Assembly: GCF_014251335.1 (NCBI RefSeq)
Contig: NZ_CP059186.1
Span: 1 to 64,000, forward strand
DNA: 64,000 bases
Reading direction: 5' to 3'
Source of the DNA: Blattabacterium cuenoti
GTDB taxonomy: Bacteria > Bacteroidota > Bacteroidia > Flavobacteriales > Blattabacteriaceae
The notes under the pieces are model-generated. The model did not search any database and was not told the DNA's origin. It saw nothing but the letters and a program-made list of their open reading frames with translations. Of the stretch, positions 47,068-57,825 are shown piece after piece. Within the stretch, counting starts at the first letter, position 1, and each line of letters starts with the position of its first letter. Made by a program: the position numbers and the translations under genes.

Positions 47068-50000
47068 ATGCAAAGATTAAAAAATATCCTTTTTTCCACA
47101 AGAATCACCTCTTTCTTATTTTTATTGTTAGCATCATCTATGGCAATAGCTACTTTTATAGAAAAAAAATATTCTACAGATGTAGCAAAAATATTTATTT
47201 ATGAATCCACCTGGTTTGAAGTTGTCATGCTATTGACCATAGTCAATCTAATAGGAAATATATGGAAATATAAATTATGGAATTATAATAAGTTCCCTTT
47301 GTTCATCTTTCATTTTTCATTTATATTCATTTTTATTGGTGGAATTTTCTCTAGGTATTCCAGTTTTGAAGGAACAATGTCTATAAGAGAGGGAGAAATA
47401 AATGGAAAGATTCTTTCTAGAAAAAATTACGTAAAATTAAAAATCACTCAAGGTTCTTCCACTAAATTTTATCATGATCCTTATATTTTTTCTTCTTGTC
47501 ACAATAGATATAAAGGAAAATTTTTTTTTCAAGAAAATCCTTTGAAAATAAAAGTTATAGATTATGTCCCATGTGCAAAAATTATTTTATCAAAAGAAAA
47601 ACATGAAGAAAAAGTTATAAAAATAATTTCCACAAATCAAAGAGAAAGAACAGAGCATTTTGTAAAAAATGGAAATATTATCAATGTAAATGGTATCTTA
47701 TTTTCTTTTAATAAAAAAATCCCTTTTGGGATTATAATTTTTGAAAAAAATAATAAACTTTATATAAAATCATCTTTTTCTGGTAAAAGCATTAACATGG
47801 TAAATCAGAAAATAAATTTTTTATTAAAAAATCATGATATATTACTGAACAAAAGATGTTTATATCAAGTTAAAATTGATAAAAATAATGAAGTCATGCA
47901 ATGGGTTATACCTGATGGAGTAGTAAAAGGAAAGTTAAAATATGTACAATCATGTAATGGGGAGGAAGAGAATAATAAGTTTAGCGCTATTACGGCAATA
48001 ATATTTTTCCAAAATCAATCCAAATTAGTAACATTTTTAGGTGGAAAAAATGCATTAAATATGAGTGATCCTTTATTTTTTAAGGATTATAAAATATCTA
48101 TTGGATATGGATCTATTTTTCGTCATCTTCCTTTTTTTTTAAAATTAAGAAAATTTAAAGTAGAAAATTATCCAGGTTCTGAATTTCCATCTACTTTTAT
48201 GAGTTATGTAACATTAATAGATCAATATAAGAAAAAAAACTATTTGATTTATATGAATAATGTTTTGAACTATAAAGGATTTCGATTCTTTCAATCTGGA
48301 TATGATCCAGATGGAAAAGGGACTCATTTTTCTGTTAATAATGATTATTTAGGTACATACTTTTCCTATATAGGTTATATTTTTATGACTATAGGAATGT
48401 TTATTACTTTATTTTGGAAAGGAACTCGATTTAGTTATCTTAAAAAAAAACTAAAATACTTGTCATATAGAAATTGTTTAATATTGTTTTTTATTTTTTC
48501 AGGCGCAAGTGTACATAATTTTGTGTTTTCTCAAATACACGAATTCAAAAAAATTCCCTTAGAAAGCGTTTTCGATGCTATTCATATTCCTAAAAAACAT
48601 AGTGACAATTTTGGACGTTTATTAGTACAAGATAATAAAGGAAGAATTAAACCTATTAATACAATTGCTATTGAATTACTTAGAAAAATACATAAAAAAG
48701 ATTCTATAGTAAGTTTAGATGCTAACCAATGGTTTATATCTATCCATCAAGATAATATATTTTGGACAAAAATTCCTTTTATTAAAGTTGATAAGAAAGG
48801 AGGAGATAAATTTTTAGACAAAATAAAAGCAAATCAACAATATTATGTTTCTCTTATGGATTTATATTTTATAGATTCAAGAACTTCAAAACTTAAGTTT
48901 GTTCTACAAGAAGATTATGAACGATCCTTCTCTAAAGACCCTATTCAAAGAAATGAATATGATAAAGCGATACTGAATCTTATCGAACGTGTAGGAATAA
49001 TACATGAAATTTTTCAAGGAAAGTATATTCGTATTTTTCCTATACCTCATGATATCAATCATACTTGGTCCAGTTGGATTTCAGATTCAAATAAGTTAAA
49101 CCCTTTAGGGTTATCTATGTTTAATAATTATCTTAAATCTTTATCATTTTCTCAAAATGAAAAAAATTGGAATATTTCTGATAATGAAGTTCAAAAAATA
49201 CGACTGTATCAACGTAAGTATGGAAAATCAATTTTACCATCGGCAAGTAAAATATCTGCAGAAATTATTTATAATAAATTAAATATATTTTATGTATTAT
49301 CTTTTCTTTATGCTTTCTTTGGAGTAATTATTATGATAAATTCTTTTTCTATAATTTTTTTAGAAAAAAAATACATGTATTTTTTTTCTAAAATATTTGT
49401 TTTCATTTTATTTGTTCTATTTATTTTTAATTTTTTTGGTTTAATTTCTAGATGGTATATTTCTGGACATGCTCCATGGACTAATGGATATGAATCTGCT
49501 ATTTTCATTAGTTGGTGTTTAATCGGAATAGGTTTATTATTCTATAAAAATCAATTTGTTTCAGGAATTACAACTTTAGTCTCTTCCATTTTACTAATGA
49601 TAGCACATGGAAATGCTATGGATCCAGAAATAACCAATTTGGTGCCAGTTTTAAAGTCTCATTGGTTAATTATACATGTAGCTACAATTACATCAAGTTA
49701 TGGTTTCTTTTTAACAGGAGCATTTTTGGGATTTATAGTATTACTTTTTTTTATATTAAAGGTGTGTTTTCGTAATTATAGCGAAATGATTCATGTTCAT
49801 ATTGAAAAATTGACTATTATTAATGAAATATGTTTGACAATAGGACTTTTTTTATTAACCATAGGAACTTTTTTAGGTTCTGTTTGGGCAAATAATAGTT
49901 GGGGACGTTATTGGAGTTGGGACCCTAAGGAAACTTGGGCATTAATTAGCATAATGATTTATGCTTTTGTATTGCATCTTCGCTTAGTTCCATATTTAAG

Positions 50001-50226
50001 AAATATATTTATTTTTAATTTATCCAGTATATTATCAATAAGTTCTATTTTAATGACTTATTTTGGAGTAAATTATTATTTATCAGGGTTGCATTCTTAT
50101 GCAAAAGGAAATCCTACTTCTGTTCCTTGGTGTATATATTATAGTTTGTTGATTTTGTTAATTATCACTATTTTATCTTATTATTCATTTAGATTTTACA
50201 AAAAAATTAATATAAATAAACAGTGA
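47068..50226 (+). CDS. Fused cytochrome c biogenesis protein CcsBA (ResB-CcsA)
   Basis: System II cytochrome c assembly: exports haem and ligates it to apocytochrome. The 1052 residues combine an N-terminal ResB-like part (helices near 15-90, long periplasmic domain to about 430) with a C-terminal CcsA-like part of about eight helices. The haem-binding WWD-type motif is WANNSWGRYWSWDPKETW at 940-957, and conserved histidines appear in LMIAHGNAMDPE and HWLIIHVA. The fusion is common in Bacteroidetes. The stop overlaps the GTG of the acyltransferase gene. Confidence 0.93.
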   Translation: MQRLKNILFSTRITSFLFLLLASSMAIATFIEKKYSTDVAKIFIYESTWFEVVMLLTIVNLIGNIWKYKLWNYNKFPLFIFHFSFIFIFIGGIFSRYSSFEGTMSIREGEINGKILSRKNYVKLKITQGSSTKFYHDPYIFSSCHNRYKGKFFFQENPLKIKVIDYVPCAKIILSKEKHEEKVIKIISTNQRERTEHFVKNGNIINVNGILFSFNKKIPFGIIIFEKNNKLYIKSSFSGKSINMVNQKINFLLKNHDILLNKRCLYQVKIDKNNEVMQWVIPDGVVKGKLKYVQSCNGEEENNKFSAITAIIFFQNQSKLVTFLGGKNALNMSDPLFFKDYKISIGYGSIFRHLPFFLKLRKFKVENYPGSEFPSTFMSYVTLIDQYKKKNYLIYMNNVLNYKGFRFFQSGYDPDGKGTHFSVNNDYLGTYFSYIGYIFMTIGMFITLFWKGTRFSYLKKKLKYLSYRNCLILFFIFSGASVHNFVFSQIHEFKKIPLESVFDAIHIPKKHSDNFGRLLVQDNKGRIKPINTIAIELLRKIHKKDSIVSLDANQWFISIHQDNIFWTKIPFIKVDKKGGDKFLDKIKANQQYYVSLMDLYFIDSRTSKLKFVLQEDYERSFSKDPIQRNEYDKAILNLIERVGIIHEIFQGKYIRIFPIPHDINHTWSSWISDSNKLNPLGLSMFNNYLKSLSFSQNEKNWNISDNEVQKIRLYQRKYGKSILPSASKISAEIIYNKLNIFYVLSFLYAFFGVIIMINSFSIIFLEKKYMYFFSKIFVFILFVLFIFNFFGLISRWYISGHAPWTNGYESAIFISWCLIGIGLLFYKNQFVSGITTLVSSILLMIAHGNAMDPEITNLVPVLKSHWLIIHVATITSSYGFFLTGAFLGFIVLLFFILKVCFRNYSEMIHVHIEKLTIINEICLTIGLFLLTIGTFLGSVWANNSWGRYWSWDPKETWALISIMIYAFVLHLRLVPYLRNIFIFNLSSILSISSILMTYFGVNYYLSGLHSYAKGNPTSVPWCIYYSLLILLIITILSYYSFRFYKKININKQ

Positions 50227-51035
50227 ATTTTCATTCGTATTTTTTTAAAAAATATTTAAGGGAAAAAAAAAGCTCTTTGTTCAGAGATGCATTTGGAAAT
50301 TTTCATTTTATAAAACGTTTTTTAATTTTTACTTTTGGTTGTATTTCTTATAATCGTTATAATGGATTCAATCAGTTGCATTTGGAAGGGACTGAATATA
50401 TAAAAGATTTACCTGATAAAAAAGTTCTTTTTGTATCCAATCATCAAACTTATTTTGCAGATGTTTTTGCTATGTTTCATGTATTTTGTAGCGTGAAAAA
50501 TGGTTTTGTTAATAGTATTAGAAATCCTATTTATCTTTTAAATCCTAAAGTTAATTTATATTATGTGGCGGCTAAAGAAACTATGAATCGAGGTTTTTTA
50601 ACGAAACTATTTACTTATTCAGGAGGGATTACTGTAAAAAGAACTTGGATAGAAAGAAAAAAACAAACTAATCGTTCCTTAGATATGTTATCTGAAATTA
50701 CTCGTATGGGAATTGCTCTTAATGATGGTTGGTTAATTACATTTCCACAAGGAACTACTCAAGCTTTTGCTCCTGGCCGAAGAGGAATAGTACACGTGAT
50801 AAGAAAGTACAGTCCTATTGTTGTTCCCATTGTAATAGATGGATTTAAAAAAGCTTATGATAAAAAAGGAATTCGCATTAAAAAAAAAGGAGTTTTACAA
50901 AAAATGAAATTTAAAGAACCTATTCAATTAGATCTTGAAAAAGATACAACAGATTCTATCATGGAAAAAATTATGGATGCTATCGAACAATCTCCTAAAT
51001 ATAAATATAGAGGAGAATTTATAAATACAACATAA
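50223..51035 (+). CDS. 1-acyl-sn-glycerol-3-phosphate acyltransferase-like (PlsC family)
   Basis: Membrane-associated acyltransferase probably making phosphatidic acid. The catalytic His/Asp motif is NHQTYFADV, with five residues between His and Asp instead of the textbook four; this variant is normal in flavobacterial members. The acyl-acceptor motif appears as TFPQGTTQAFAPGRRG. At 270 residues it is complete. The GTG start at 50223 overlaps the ccsBA stop. Confidence 0.87.
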   Translation: MNFHSYFFKKYLREKKSSLFRDAFGNFHFIKRFLIFTFGCISYNRYNGFNQLHLEGTEYIKDLPDKKVLFVSNHQTYFADVFAMFHVFCSVKNGFVNSIRNPIYLLNPKVNLYYVAAKETMNRGFLTKLFTYSGGITVKRTWIERKKQTNRSLDMLSEITRMGIALNDGWLITFPQGTTQAFAPGRRGIVHVIRKYSPIVVPIVIDGFKKAYDKKGIRIKKKGVLQKMKFKEPIQLDLEKDTTDSIMEKIMDAIEQSPKYKYRGEFINTT

Positions 51036-51064
51036 TACATAAATGTTTTTTAAATAAAATAGTA

Positions 51065-53749
51065 ATGAAATATAAGTTGATAAAGGATACTTTTCTCAGT
51101 TTTTTTCAAAAAAAAAGACATAAAATCATTCCTTCTTTTCCTATTTATTCAAGAAATGATCCCACACTTTTTTTTGTTAATGCAGGAATGAACCCTTTTA
51201 AAGACTATTTTTTAGGACATGTAATCCCTAAATACACGAGAATAGCAAATATTCAAAAATGTCTTAGAATAACTGGAAAACACAATGATTTAGAAAACGT
51301 AGGATATGACAATTATCATCATACTATGTTCGAAATGTTAGGAAATTGGTCTTTCGGAGATTATTCAAGAAAAGAAGCTATAGAATGGGCTTGGGAATTA
51401 TTAATTAAAGTATATAATATTCCTAATCAAAATATTTATGTATCTGTTTTTGTTGGAGATAAAAAAGATGAATTATCCATGGATAAGGAAACTTTTAGAT
51501 ATTGGAAAACTTTAATTAACGAAAATAATATTCTCTTTTTTGGAAAAAAGGAAAATTTTTGGGAAATGGGATTAACAGGGCCTTGTGGGCCTTGTTCAGA
51601 GATTCATATAGATTTACGAAACGAAAAAGAAAAAAAAATATTACCTGGAAAATACCTTATAAATAAAAAACATCCTGAAGTAATAGAAATTTGGAATCTT
51701 GTTTTTATAGAATATATACGTAAATCAGATAGAACATTGGAAAAACTTTTAACAAAGCATGTAGATACAGGTATGGGATTAGAAAGATTATGTATGGTTT
51801 TGCAAGGAAAAATTTCTAGTTATGAAACTGATATTTTTTATCCTATTATTCAAGATATAAAAGATTATTTAGGAAATATTTATAATTCAGAAAATTTTCA
51901 TCAAAAAGTATCTATAAGGATTATAGTAGATCATTTAAGAGCTATTGTTTTTTCTATTTTAGATGGCCAATTACCATCCAATAGTGGAGCAGGTTATGTG
52001 ATAAGAAGAATACTCAGAAGAGCCATTATTTATGCCACTCGTTTTCTATATAAAAAGGAACCTTTTATTTATAAATTTGTAGATTCTTTAGTGATGGGAG
52101 GTATGAAAGACTTTTTTCCAGAATTAGAAAATAAAAAAAAACACATAGAAGATATTATTAAAGAAGAAGAACTCTCTTTTTTCAATGTTATTGAAAAAGG
52201 AAGTAAAAAAATTCAACATATAATTACAAGATATAAAGAAAAAAAAGAAAAAATTATTGATGGAGAAAAAATTTTTCAATTATATGATACTTATGGTTTT
52301 CCCATGAAATTATCTAAAATATTGGTTGAAAAAAATAATTTGTCCATTAATGAAAAATCATTTAGGAAAAAATTGTTAGAACAAAAAGAAAGATCTAAAA
52401 AAGAAAACAATTCAATCATAAAAAAAGACTGGATAAAAGTACATAATAACTTTCATAAAAGTTCAAATTTTGTAGGATATGATTTAACAGAATGTAATGT
52501 TATTATATTAAAATATAGAAAAATAGAAAATAAATTAAGTAAAATACATTATTATGAATTAGTTTTTTATAAAACTCCTTTTTATCCTGAAGGTGGAGGA
52601 CAACTAGGAGATACAGGAATTTTAAAAAACAAAGTTGAAAAAATTGACGTTTTTGATACTAAAAGAGAAAATTCGATTATTATACATTGTGTTCAAAAAT
52701 TACCTTTAGATGTTTTTTCTTCTTTTAAGGCTATAGTCAATCAAAATAGAAGAATAGAAATAGAAAAAAATCATACTTCTACTCATTTATTACATTTCGC
52801 TTTGAAACAAATTCTAGGAGATCATATTCAGCAAAAAGGTTCTTATGTAGGAAACGATTATCTAAGATTTGATTTTTCTCATTATAAAAAAATAACTATT
52901 CAAGAGTTGCATCAGATAGAAAATTTAGTTCAAGAATTAATTTTTTCTGATCTTTTATTAAAAGAAAAAACGTTTAATTCTTTACAAGAAGCTAAAAAAA
53001 ATGCTTCTTTTAGTGAAATATTTGAAAATAAATATCAACAAGAAGTTCGAGTTGTTACCTTTGGAGGGTCTTCTGAGTTATGCATTGGAACACATGTTAA
53101 ACGTACTGGATTAATTCAAGTTTTCGATATATTATCAGAATCTTCTGTTTCGCATGGAATACGTAGAATTAAGGCTCTAACTTCGAAAAGAGCAATTCAA
53201 CATTTGAAATCTATTCGTAATGAGTATTTATCTTTAAAAAAAATGATGAAATGTACAGAGTCTCCTATAAAAAGTTTTTCAACTTTGCAGAATTCTAATG
53301 AAAAATTAAAACAAGAAATATCAAATATTAATTTACAGAAAATCAGAATATTAAAACAAGAATATTTTTCTAAAATAATACATCTATCTTCTATAAATAT
53401 AAAATACATATGTGACATTGATGCTTATCAAGAAAAAGAAATAGATATTATGAGAAAAATTGTCTTAGATTTAAAACGTGAAATTCATAATTTATTTATG
53501 ATTATAGGATTTGTGAAAAATGAAAAAGTAATTATTTTTATATCTATTTCTGATTTTGTTATTAAAAATCATGATCTTCATGCTCATAAAATAATATGTG
53601 AAATGGCCCCTAATATACACGGGAAATATTGGGGGAACTCTTCTTTTTCTACAGCTATGGGGACTAATAAGAATGGATTGAATTTAGTTTTAAAAGATGC
53701 AATAGCATATCAAAATCATTTACAAATAAAAAAAAATAATAAACTTTGA
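51065..53749 (+). CDS. alaS: Alanine--tRNA ligase
   Basis: Class II synthetase for tRNA-Ala. The catalytic domain (about 1-430) has motif 2 residues near QKCLRITGKHNDLENVG and motif 3 at the GMGLERL segment. The editing domain keeps its zinc ligands, HTSTH at 570-574 and CIGTH at 673-677. The C-Ala domain (about 760-894) is present, but its usual glycine-rich GGGQP-type stretch reads GKYWGNSSFSTAMG, so this part may work poorly. Length 894 is near normal. Confidence 0.97.
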   Translation: MKYKLIKDTFLSFFQKKRHKIIPSFPIYSRNDPTLFFVNAGMNPFKDYFLGHVIPKYTRIANIQKCLRITGKHNDLENVGYDNYHHTMFEMLGNWSFGDYSRKEAIEWAWELLIKVYNIPNQNIYVSVFVGDKKDELSMDKETFRYWKTLINENNILFFGKKENFWEMGLTGPCGPCSEIHIDLRNEKEKKILPGKYLINKKHPEVIEIWNLVFIEYIRKSDRTLEKLLTKHVDTGMGLERLCMVLQGKISSYETDIFYPIIQDIKDYLGNIYNSENFHQKVSIRIIVDHLRAIVFSILDGQLPSNSGAGYVIRRILRRAIIYATRFLYKKEPFIYKFVDSLVMGGMKDFFPELENKKKHIEDIIKEEELSFFNVIEKGSKKIQHIITRYKEKKEKIIDGEKIFQLYDTYGFPMKLSKILVEKNNLSINEKSFRKKLLEQKERSKKENNSIIKKDWIKVHNNFHKSSNFVGYDLTECNVIILKYRKIENKLSKIHYYELVFYKTPFYPEGGGQLGDTGILKNKVEKIDVFDTKRENSIIIHCVQKLPLDVFSSFKAIVNQNRRIEIEKNHTSTHLLHFALKQILGDHIQQKGSYVGNDYLRFDFSHYKKITIQELHQIENLVQELIFSDLLLKEKTFNSLQEAKKNASFSEIFENKYQQEVRVVTFGGSSELCIGTHVKRTGLIQVFDILSESSVSHGIRRIKALTSKRAIQHLKSIRNEYLSLKKMMKCTESPIKSFSTLQNSNEKLKQEISNINLQKIRILKQEYFSKIIHLSSINIKYICDIDAYQEKEIDIMRKIVLDLKREIHNLFMIIGFVKNEKVIIFISISDFVIKNHDLHAHKIICEMAPNIHGKYWGNSSFSTAMGTNKNGLNLVLKDAIAYQNHLQIKKNNKL

Positions 53750-53790
53750 TAGATATTTAAAATGTTTAAATTTGAAGTAAAAAACAGTAT

Positions 53791-56514
53791 ATGAATGATA
53801 GATATTCTTTTCTAAATGCCATTCATTTTAAAAATATAGAATTTTTATATAATAAATATAAAGAAAATCCTAATTCAATAGAATCAAGTTGGAGTGCATT
53901 TTTTAATGGATTTGATTTTGGAAAAGAAAACTATAAAAATATCATAAAGTCAGATAATGATATTATCCAAAAAGAATTTTTCGTATATAATTTGATTCAT
54001 GCTTATAGAAAAAGAGGACATTTTTTCACGAAAACAAATCCCATACGTAAGAGAAGAAAACATATTCCTTTTTTAGATTTGAAAAATTTTGGATTATCGG
54101 AAAAAGAATTAGATACATATTTTGAAGTTGGAAAATTAATAGGTGCAGGAAAAACATCATTAAGAAATATAATTAATCAACTAAAAAAAATATATTGTGG
54201 ATCTATAGGAATAGAATATATGTATATTTCGGATCCTGAAAAAATTCAATGGATTGAAAAATGGTTCCACAAAGAAAAATTGCAATTTTCTTCTGAAGAA
54301 AAAAAATTTTTTTTGAAAAAATTAAATCAAGCAGTGACATTTGAAAATTTTATTCATACCAAATTCGTAGGTCAAAAAAGATTTTCTATAGAAGGAAATG
54401 AGTCCACGTTACCTGCATTGGAAGAAATGATAGAATATACATCCGATAGATATCTTACTGAAGATTTTATAATTGGAATGTCACATAGAGGTCGTTTAAA
54501 TATACTTTCTAATTTTTTTCACAAAAATTATTCTCAAGTATTTAGTGAGTTTCAAGGAAAAGAATATAAAGAAAAAACTTTTTCTGGTGATGTTAAGTAT
54601 CATTTAGGATTTTCAAAAATAAAAAAGACTCGTAAAGGTCGATATATAAAAATGAACTTGGTTCCTAATCCTTCTCATTTAGAATCTGTAGATGCTATTG
54701 TAGAAGGAATTACACGTGCTAAAATAGATATTCTATATAATCAAAATAGTAATTCGGAAAAAATTCTTCCTATTTTAATTCATGGAGATGCTGCATTGTC
54801 CGGTCAAGGGATTGTATATGAAGTTCTGCAATTATCTCAATTAAAAGGATATCAAACGGGGGGAACTATTCATATTGTAATTAATAATCAAATAGGGTTT
54901 ACTACTAATTATACTGAAGGTCGCTCTAGTATATACTGTACTGATATAGCCAAAACTCTTATGTTACCAGTATTACATGTTAACGCAGATGATGTGGAAT
55001 CTGTTATTCGAGCTATTTATTTTGCTATAGACTTTAGAATGCGTTATCATGAAGACATTTTTATAGATTTATTGGGATATAGAAAATATGGACATAATGA
55101 AGGAGACGAACCTCGATTCACTCAACCTTCTTTATATAAAGAAATTTACAAACATCCTAACTCTTACAATTTATACAAAAAAAAATTGGAAAAAGAAAAA
55201 ATTATTGATAATAATGATATAAAAAATATGGAAAAAGAATATGAAAATATTCTTAACGTAAAATATCACGAAGCAAATAATATTAAATGGAACGTATTGA
55301 ATTCATTTTTAGAAGAAGAGTGGAAAAATTTTCCTATAGTATCTGATAATGAAACAATTTTTAAAAAAGTAGATACACGATTTTCTGCCGAAAAAATAAT
55401 AAAAATATCTAATCAAATTTTTTCTCTTCCAAAAGAGAAAAAATTCTTTAAAAAAACGAAATTTATTTTTCAACAAAGATTAGAAATGATTAGAAAAGAA
55501 TTAGTGGATTGGAGTATGGCTGAATTGTTAGCTTATGGAACTCTTTTGTATGAAGGAATTCATATTCGTTTATCAGGAGAAGATGTAGCAAGAGGGACTT
55601 TTTCTCAACGTCATGCTGTTGTTAAAACAGAAGAAGAGGAAGAAATTATTCTTCTTAATCAAATATGTACAAAACAAGGAAAAATACAAATTTTTAATTC
55701 TCCTCTTTCAGAATATGGAGTTTTGGGGTTTGATTATGGATATGCTATGTATTCTCCTCATGTTTTAACTTTGTGGGAGGCTCAGTTTGGAGATTTTGTA
55801 AATGGGGGACAAATCATAATAGATCAATATATTTCTTCCGGAGAAAATAAATGGAAAATTAGAAATGGAATTGTATTATTGTTGCCTCATGGATATGAGG
55901 GCCAAGGTCCAGAACATTCTTCTGCTCGTATTGAACGTTATTTACAACTTTGTGCTAATAATAATTTATTTGTAGTTAATTGTACTACTCCTGCTAATTT
56001 TTATCATCTTATAAGAAGACAAATGAAATTAAAATATCGAAAACCTCTTATAATCTTTACTCCTAAAAGTTTGCTTAGAAATACGAAGTGTTTATCTACA
56101 ATAGAAGATCTTGCTACAGGAATATTTCAGGAAATATTGGATGATCCTTATGTGAAAGACGTAAAAAAAATTACAAAATTAATTTTTTGTTCTGGTAAAG
56201 TCTATTATGAATTACTAAATAAGAAAGAATACATTCAAGATGAAAAAACTGCATTAATTCGTATAGAACAAATTTATCCATTAAAAATGGAAACAATCAA
56301 GAAGCTTCTAGACAAATATGAAAATAAAAAAGAAATTTTTTGGGTACAAGAAGAACCAGAAAATATGGGATTATGGAGTTTTATTTTAAGAAAATTAGGA
56401 AATTTTATCCCATTCAATTTAATAGCTCCATCTGAAAGTTCTAGCCCGTCTACAGGATCTTATCCTGACTTCTTAAGAATTCAAAATAAAATATTAAAAA
56501 AAGCTTTTCTTTAA
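53791..56514 (+). CDS. sucA: 2-oxoglutarate dehydrogenase E1 component
   Basis: Thiamine-dependent decarboxylase of the 2-oxoglutarate dehydrogenase complex. The N-terminal E2-binding stretch includes FLNAIHFKNIEFLYNKYKE and SWSAFFNGFDFG. The ThDP domain has GMSHRGRLN and HGDAALSGQG with the NNQIGFTTN motif, and the pyrimidine domain has SGEDVARGTFSQRH. At 907 residues it is full length. sucB follows after 42 bases, so the two are probably cotranscribed; sucC lies further downstream at 60987. Confidence 0.97.
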   Translation: MNDRYSFLNAIHFKNIEFLYNKYKENPNSIESSWSAFFNGFDFGKENYKNIIKSDNDIIQKEFFVYNLIHAYRKRGHFFTKTNPIRKRRKHIPFLDLKNFGLSEKELDTYFEVGKLIGAGKTSLRNIINQLKKIYCGSIGIEYMYISDPEKIQWIEKWFHKEKLQFSSEEKKFFLKKLNQAVTFENFIHTKFVGQKRFSIEGNESTLPALEEMIEYTSDRYLTEDFIIGMSHRGRLNILSNFFHKNYSQVFSEFQGKEYKEKTFSGDVKYHLGFSKIKKTRKGRYIKMNLVPNPSHLESVDAIVEGITRAKIDILYNQNSNSEKILPILIHGDAALSGQGIVYEVLQLSQLKGYQTGGTIHIVINNQIGFTTNYTEGRSSIYCTDIAKTLMLPVLHVNADDVESVIRAIYFAIDFRMRYHEDIFIDLLGYRKYGHNEGDEPRFTQPSLYKEIYKHPNSYNLYKKKLEKEKIIDNNDIKNMEKEYENILNVKYHEANNIKWNVLNSFLEEEWKNFPIVSDNETIFKKVDTRFSAEKIIKISNQIFSLPKEKKFFKKTKFIFQQRLEMIRKELVDWSMAELLAYGTLLYEGIHIRLSGEDVARGTFSQRHAVVKTEEEEEIILLNQICTKQGKIQIFNSPLSEYGVLGFDYGYAMYSPHVLTLWEAQFGDFVNGGQIIIDQYISSGENKWKIRNGIVLLLPHGYEGQGPEHSSARIERYLQLCANNNLFVVNCTTPANFYHLIRRQMKLKYRKPLIIFTPKSLLRNTKCLSTIEDLATGIFQEILDDPYVKDVKKITKLIFCSGKVYYELLNKKEYIQDEKTALIRIEQIYPLKMETIKKLLDKYENKKEIFWVQEEPENMGLWSFILRKLGNFIPFNLIAPSESSSPSTGSYPDFLRIQNKILKKAFL

Positions 56515-56558
56515 TTAAAATTTAAATTATAATAAAATTTATTTAAAATTTAAATTAT
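56515..56558. repeat. 16-base direct repeat flanking the sucA-sucB spacer
   Basis: TTAAAATTTAAATTAT occurs exactly at 56515-56530, directly after the sucA stop, and again at 56543-56558, where its last two bases are the AT of the sucB ATG. The two copies occupy most of the spacer. It may be a duplicated leader or chance simple sequence. Confidence 0.6.
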
Positions 56559-57786
56559 GATAATACAGGTAAAAGTTCCTTCTCCAGGAGAATCAATTAC
56601 AGAGGTAGAAGTATCCACATGGTTCGTAAAAAATGGAGATTATGTTAATAAAGGTCAAACAATAGCAGAAATAGATTCAGATAAAGCAACTTTAGAAATT
56701 ACTGCAGAATCTGATGGAATAATAAACATAATGGTAAAAAAAGGAGAAAGAGTACGAGTTGGAGATATTTTATGTATTATTGATCCCTCTAAAAAAGAGA
56801 CGAAAAAACATAAAGAAAAAATTGTTTATGTTCACGAAAAAAAAGATAATTTTGAAAAAATATCTCCTTTAAACCTTAAAATACCTTCTCCAGCTTCAAA
56901 AAAAATTTTGAAAGAAAAAAATATTTCTATAGAATCTATTCAAGGGACTGGAAAACACGGTAGAATTACGAAAAAAGATTGTATTTCTCATTTAGAGAAT
57001 GAAAAAAATGAAACTTATTTTTTTTCTACTACTAGTATGGATAAACCGATTTATAGATCAAAAACAAGCACACCTCTTTCTTCTCTAAGAAGGAAACTTT
57101 CTGAAAGATTGGTTTATGCAAAAAATCAAATTGCTTCTCTTACCACATTTAATGAAGTAGATATGCTAGAAATTTTTCTTATTAGAAGAAAATATAAAGA
57201 TCTCTTTAAGGAAAAACATGGAGTGAATTTGGGTTTTATGTCTTTTTTCACTATGTCTTGTGTCAGGGCTTTGAAACTTTATCCAGATATAAATGCGATG
57301 ATTAGTGGAGAACAAAAAATTAATTTTGAATATTATGATATTAGTATTGCTATATCTGGACCTAAAGGATTAATGGTTCCAGTAATTAGAAATGCAGAAC
57401 ATTTATCATTTCGTGGAATAGAACAAGAAATATATAAATTGTCAACACGAGTTCATAGTGGAACAATATCTATTGATGAGATGACAGGAGGTACTTTTAC
57501 TATTACTAATGGAGGTATTTTTGGATCTATGTTGTCCACTCCGATTATAAATCCACCACAAAGCGCTATATTAGGAATGCATAAAATTATAGAAAGAGCT
57601 GTAGTGGTTGATGGGGCCGTGGAAATACGTCCTATGATGTATTTAGCTTTATCTTATGATCATAGAATCATTGATGGAAGAGAATCTGTAGGATTTCTAG
57701 TATCTGTAAAAGAAACCATAGAAAATCCTATAAAATTCTTGATGGGAGGAAATGAAGAAAATATTTATAAAATATTAGAATTGTAA
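56557..57786 (+). CDS. sucB: 2-oxoglutarate dehydrogenase E2 (dihydrolipoamide succinyltransferase)
   Basis: Succinyl-transferring core of the complex. One lipoyl domain (1-76) with lipoyl-lysine Lys43 in DSDKATLEI, an E3-binding domain (about 105-145, GKHGRITKKD), and the catalytic domain with YDHRIIDG (His369, Asp373). The DKAT lipoyl context is typical of succinyl- rather than acetyl-transferases, and sucA next to it fixes the assignment. At 409 residues it is normal. Confidence 0.96.
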   Translation: MIIQVKVPSPGESITEVEVSTWFVKNGDYVNKGQTIAEIDSDKATLEITAESDGIINIMVKKGERVRVGDILCIIDPSKKETKKHKEKIVYVHEKKDNFEKISPLNLKIPSPASKKILKEKNISIESIQGTGKHGRITKKDCISHLENEKNETYFFSTTSMDKPIYRSKTSTPLSSLRRKLSERLVYAKNQIASLTTFNEVDMLEIFLIRRKYKDLFKEKHGVNLGFMSFFTMSCVRALKLYPDINAMISGEQKINFEYYDISIAISGPKGLMVPVIRNAEHLSFRGIEQEIYKLSTRVHSGTISIDEMTGGTFTITNGGIFGSMLSTPIINPPQSAILGMHKIIERAVVVDGAVEIRPMMYLALSYDHRIIDGRESVGFLVSVKETIENPIKFLMGGNEENIYKILEL

Positions 57787-57825
57787 TATAAAGACATAAG
57801 GTTTGTTCAAGGTTTAAAATAAAAT

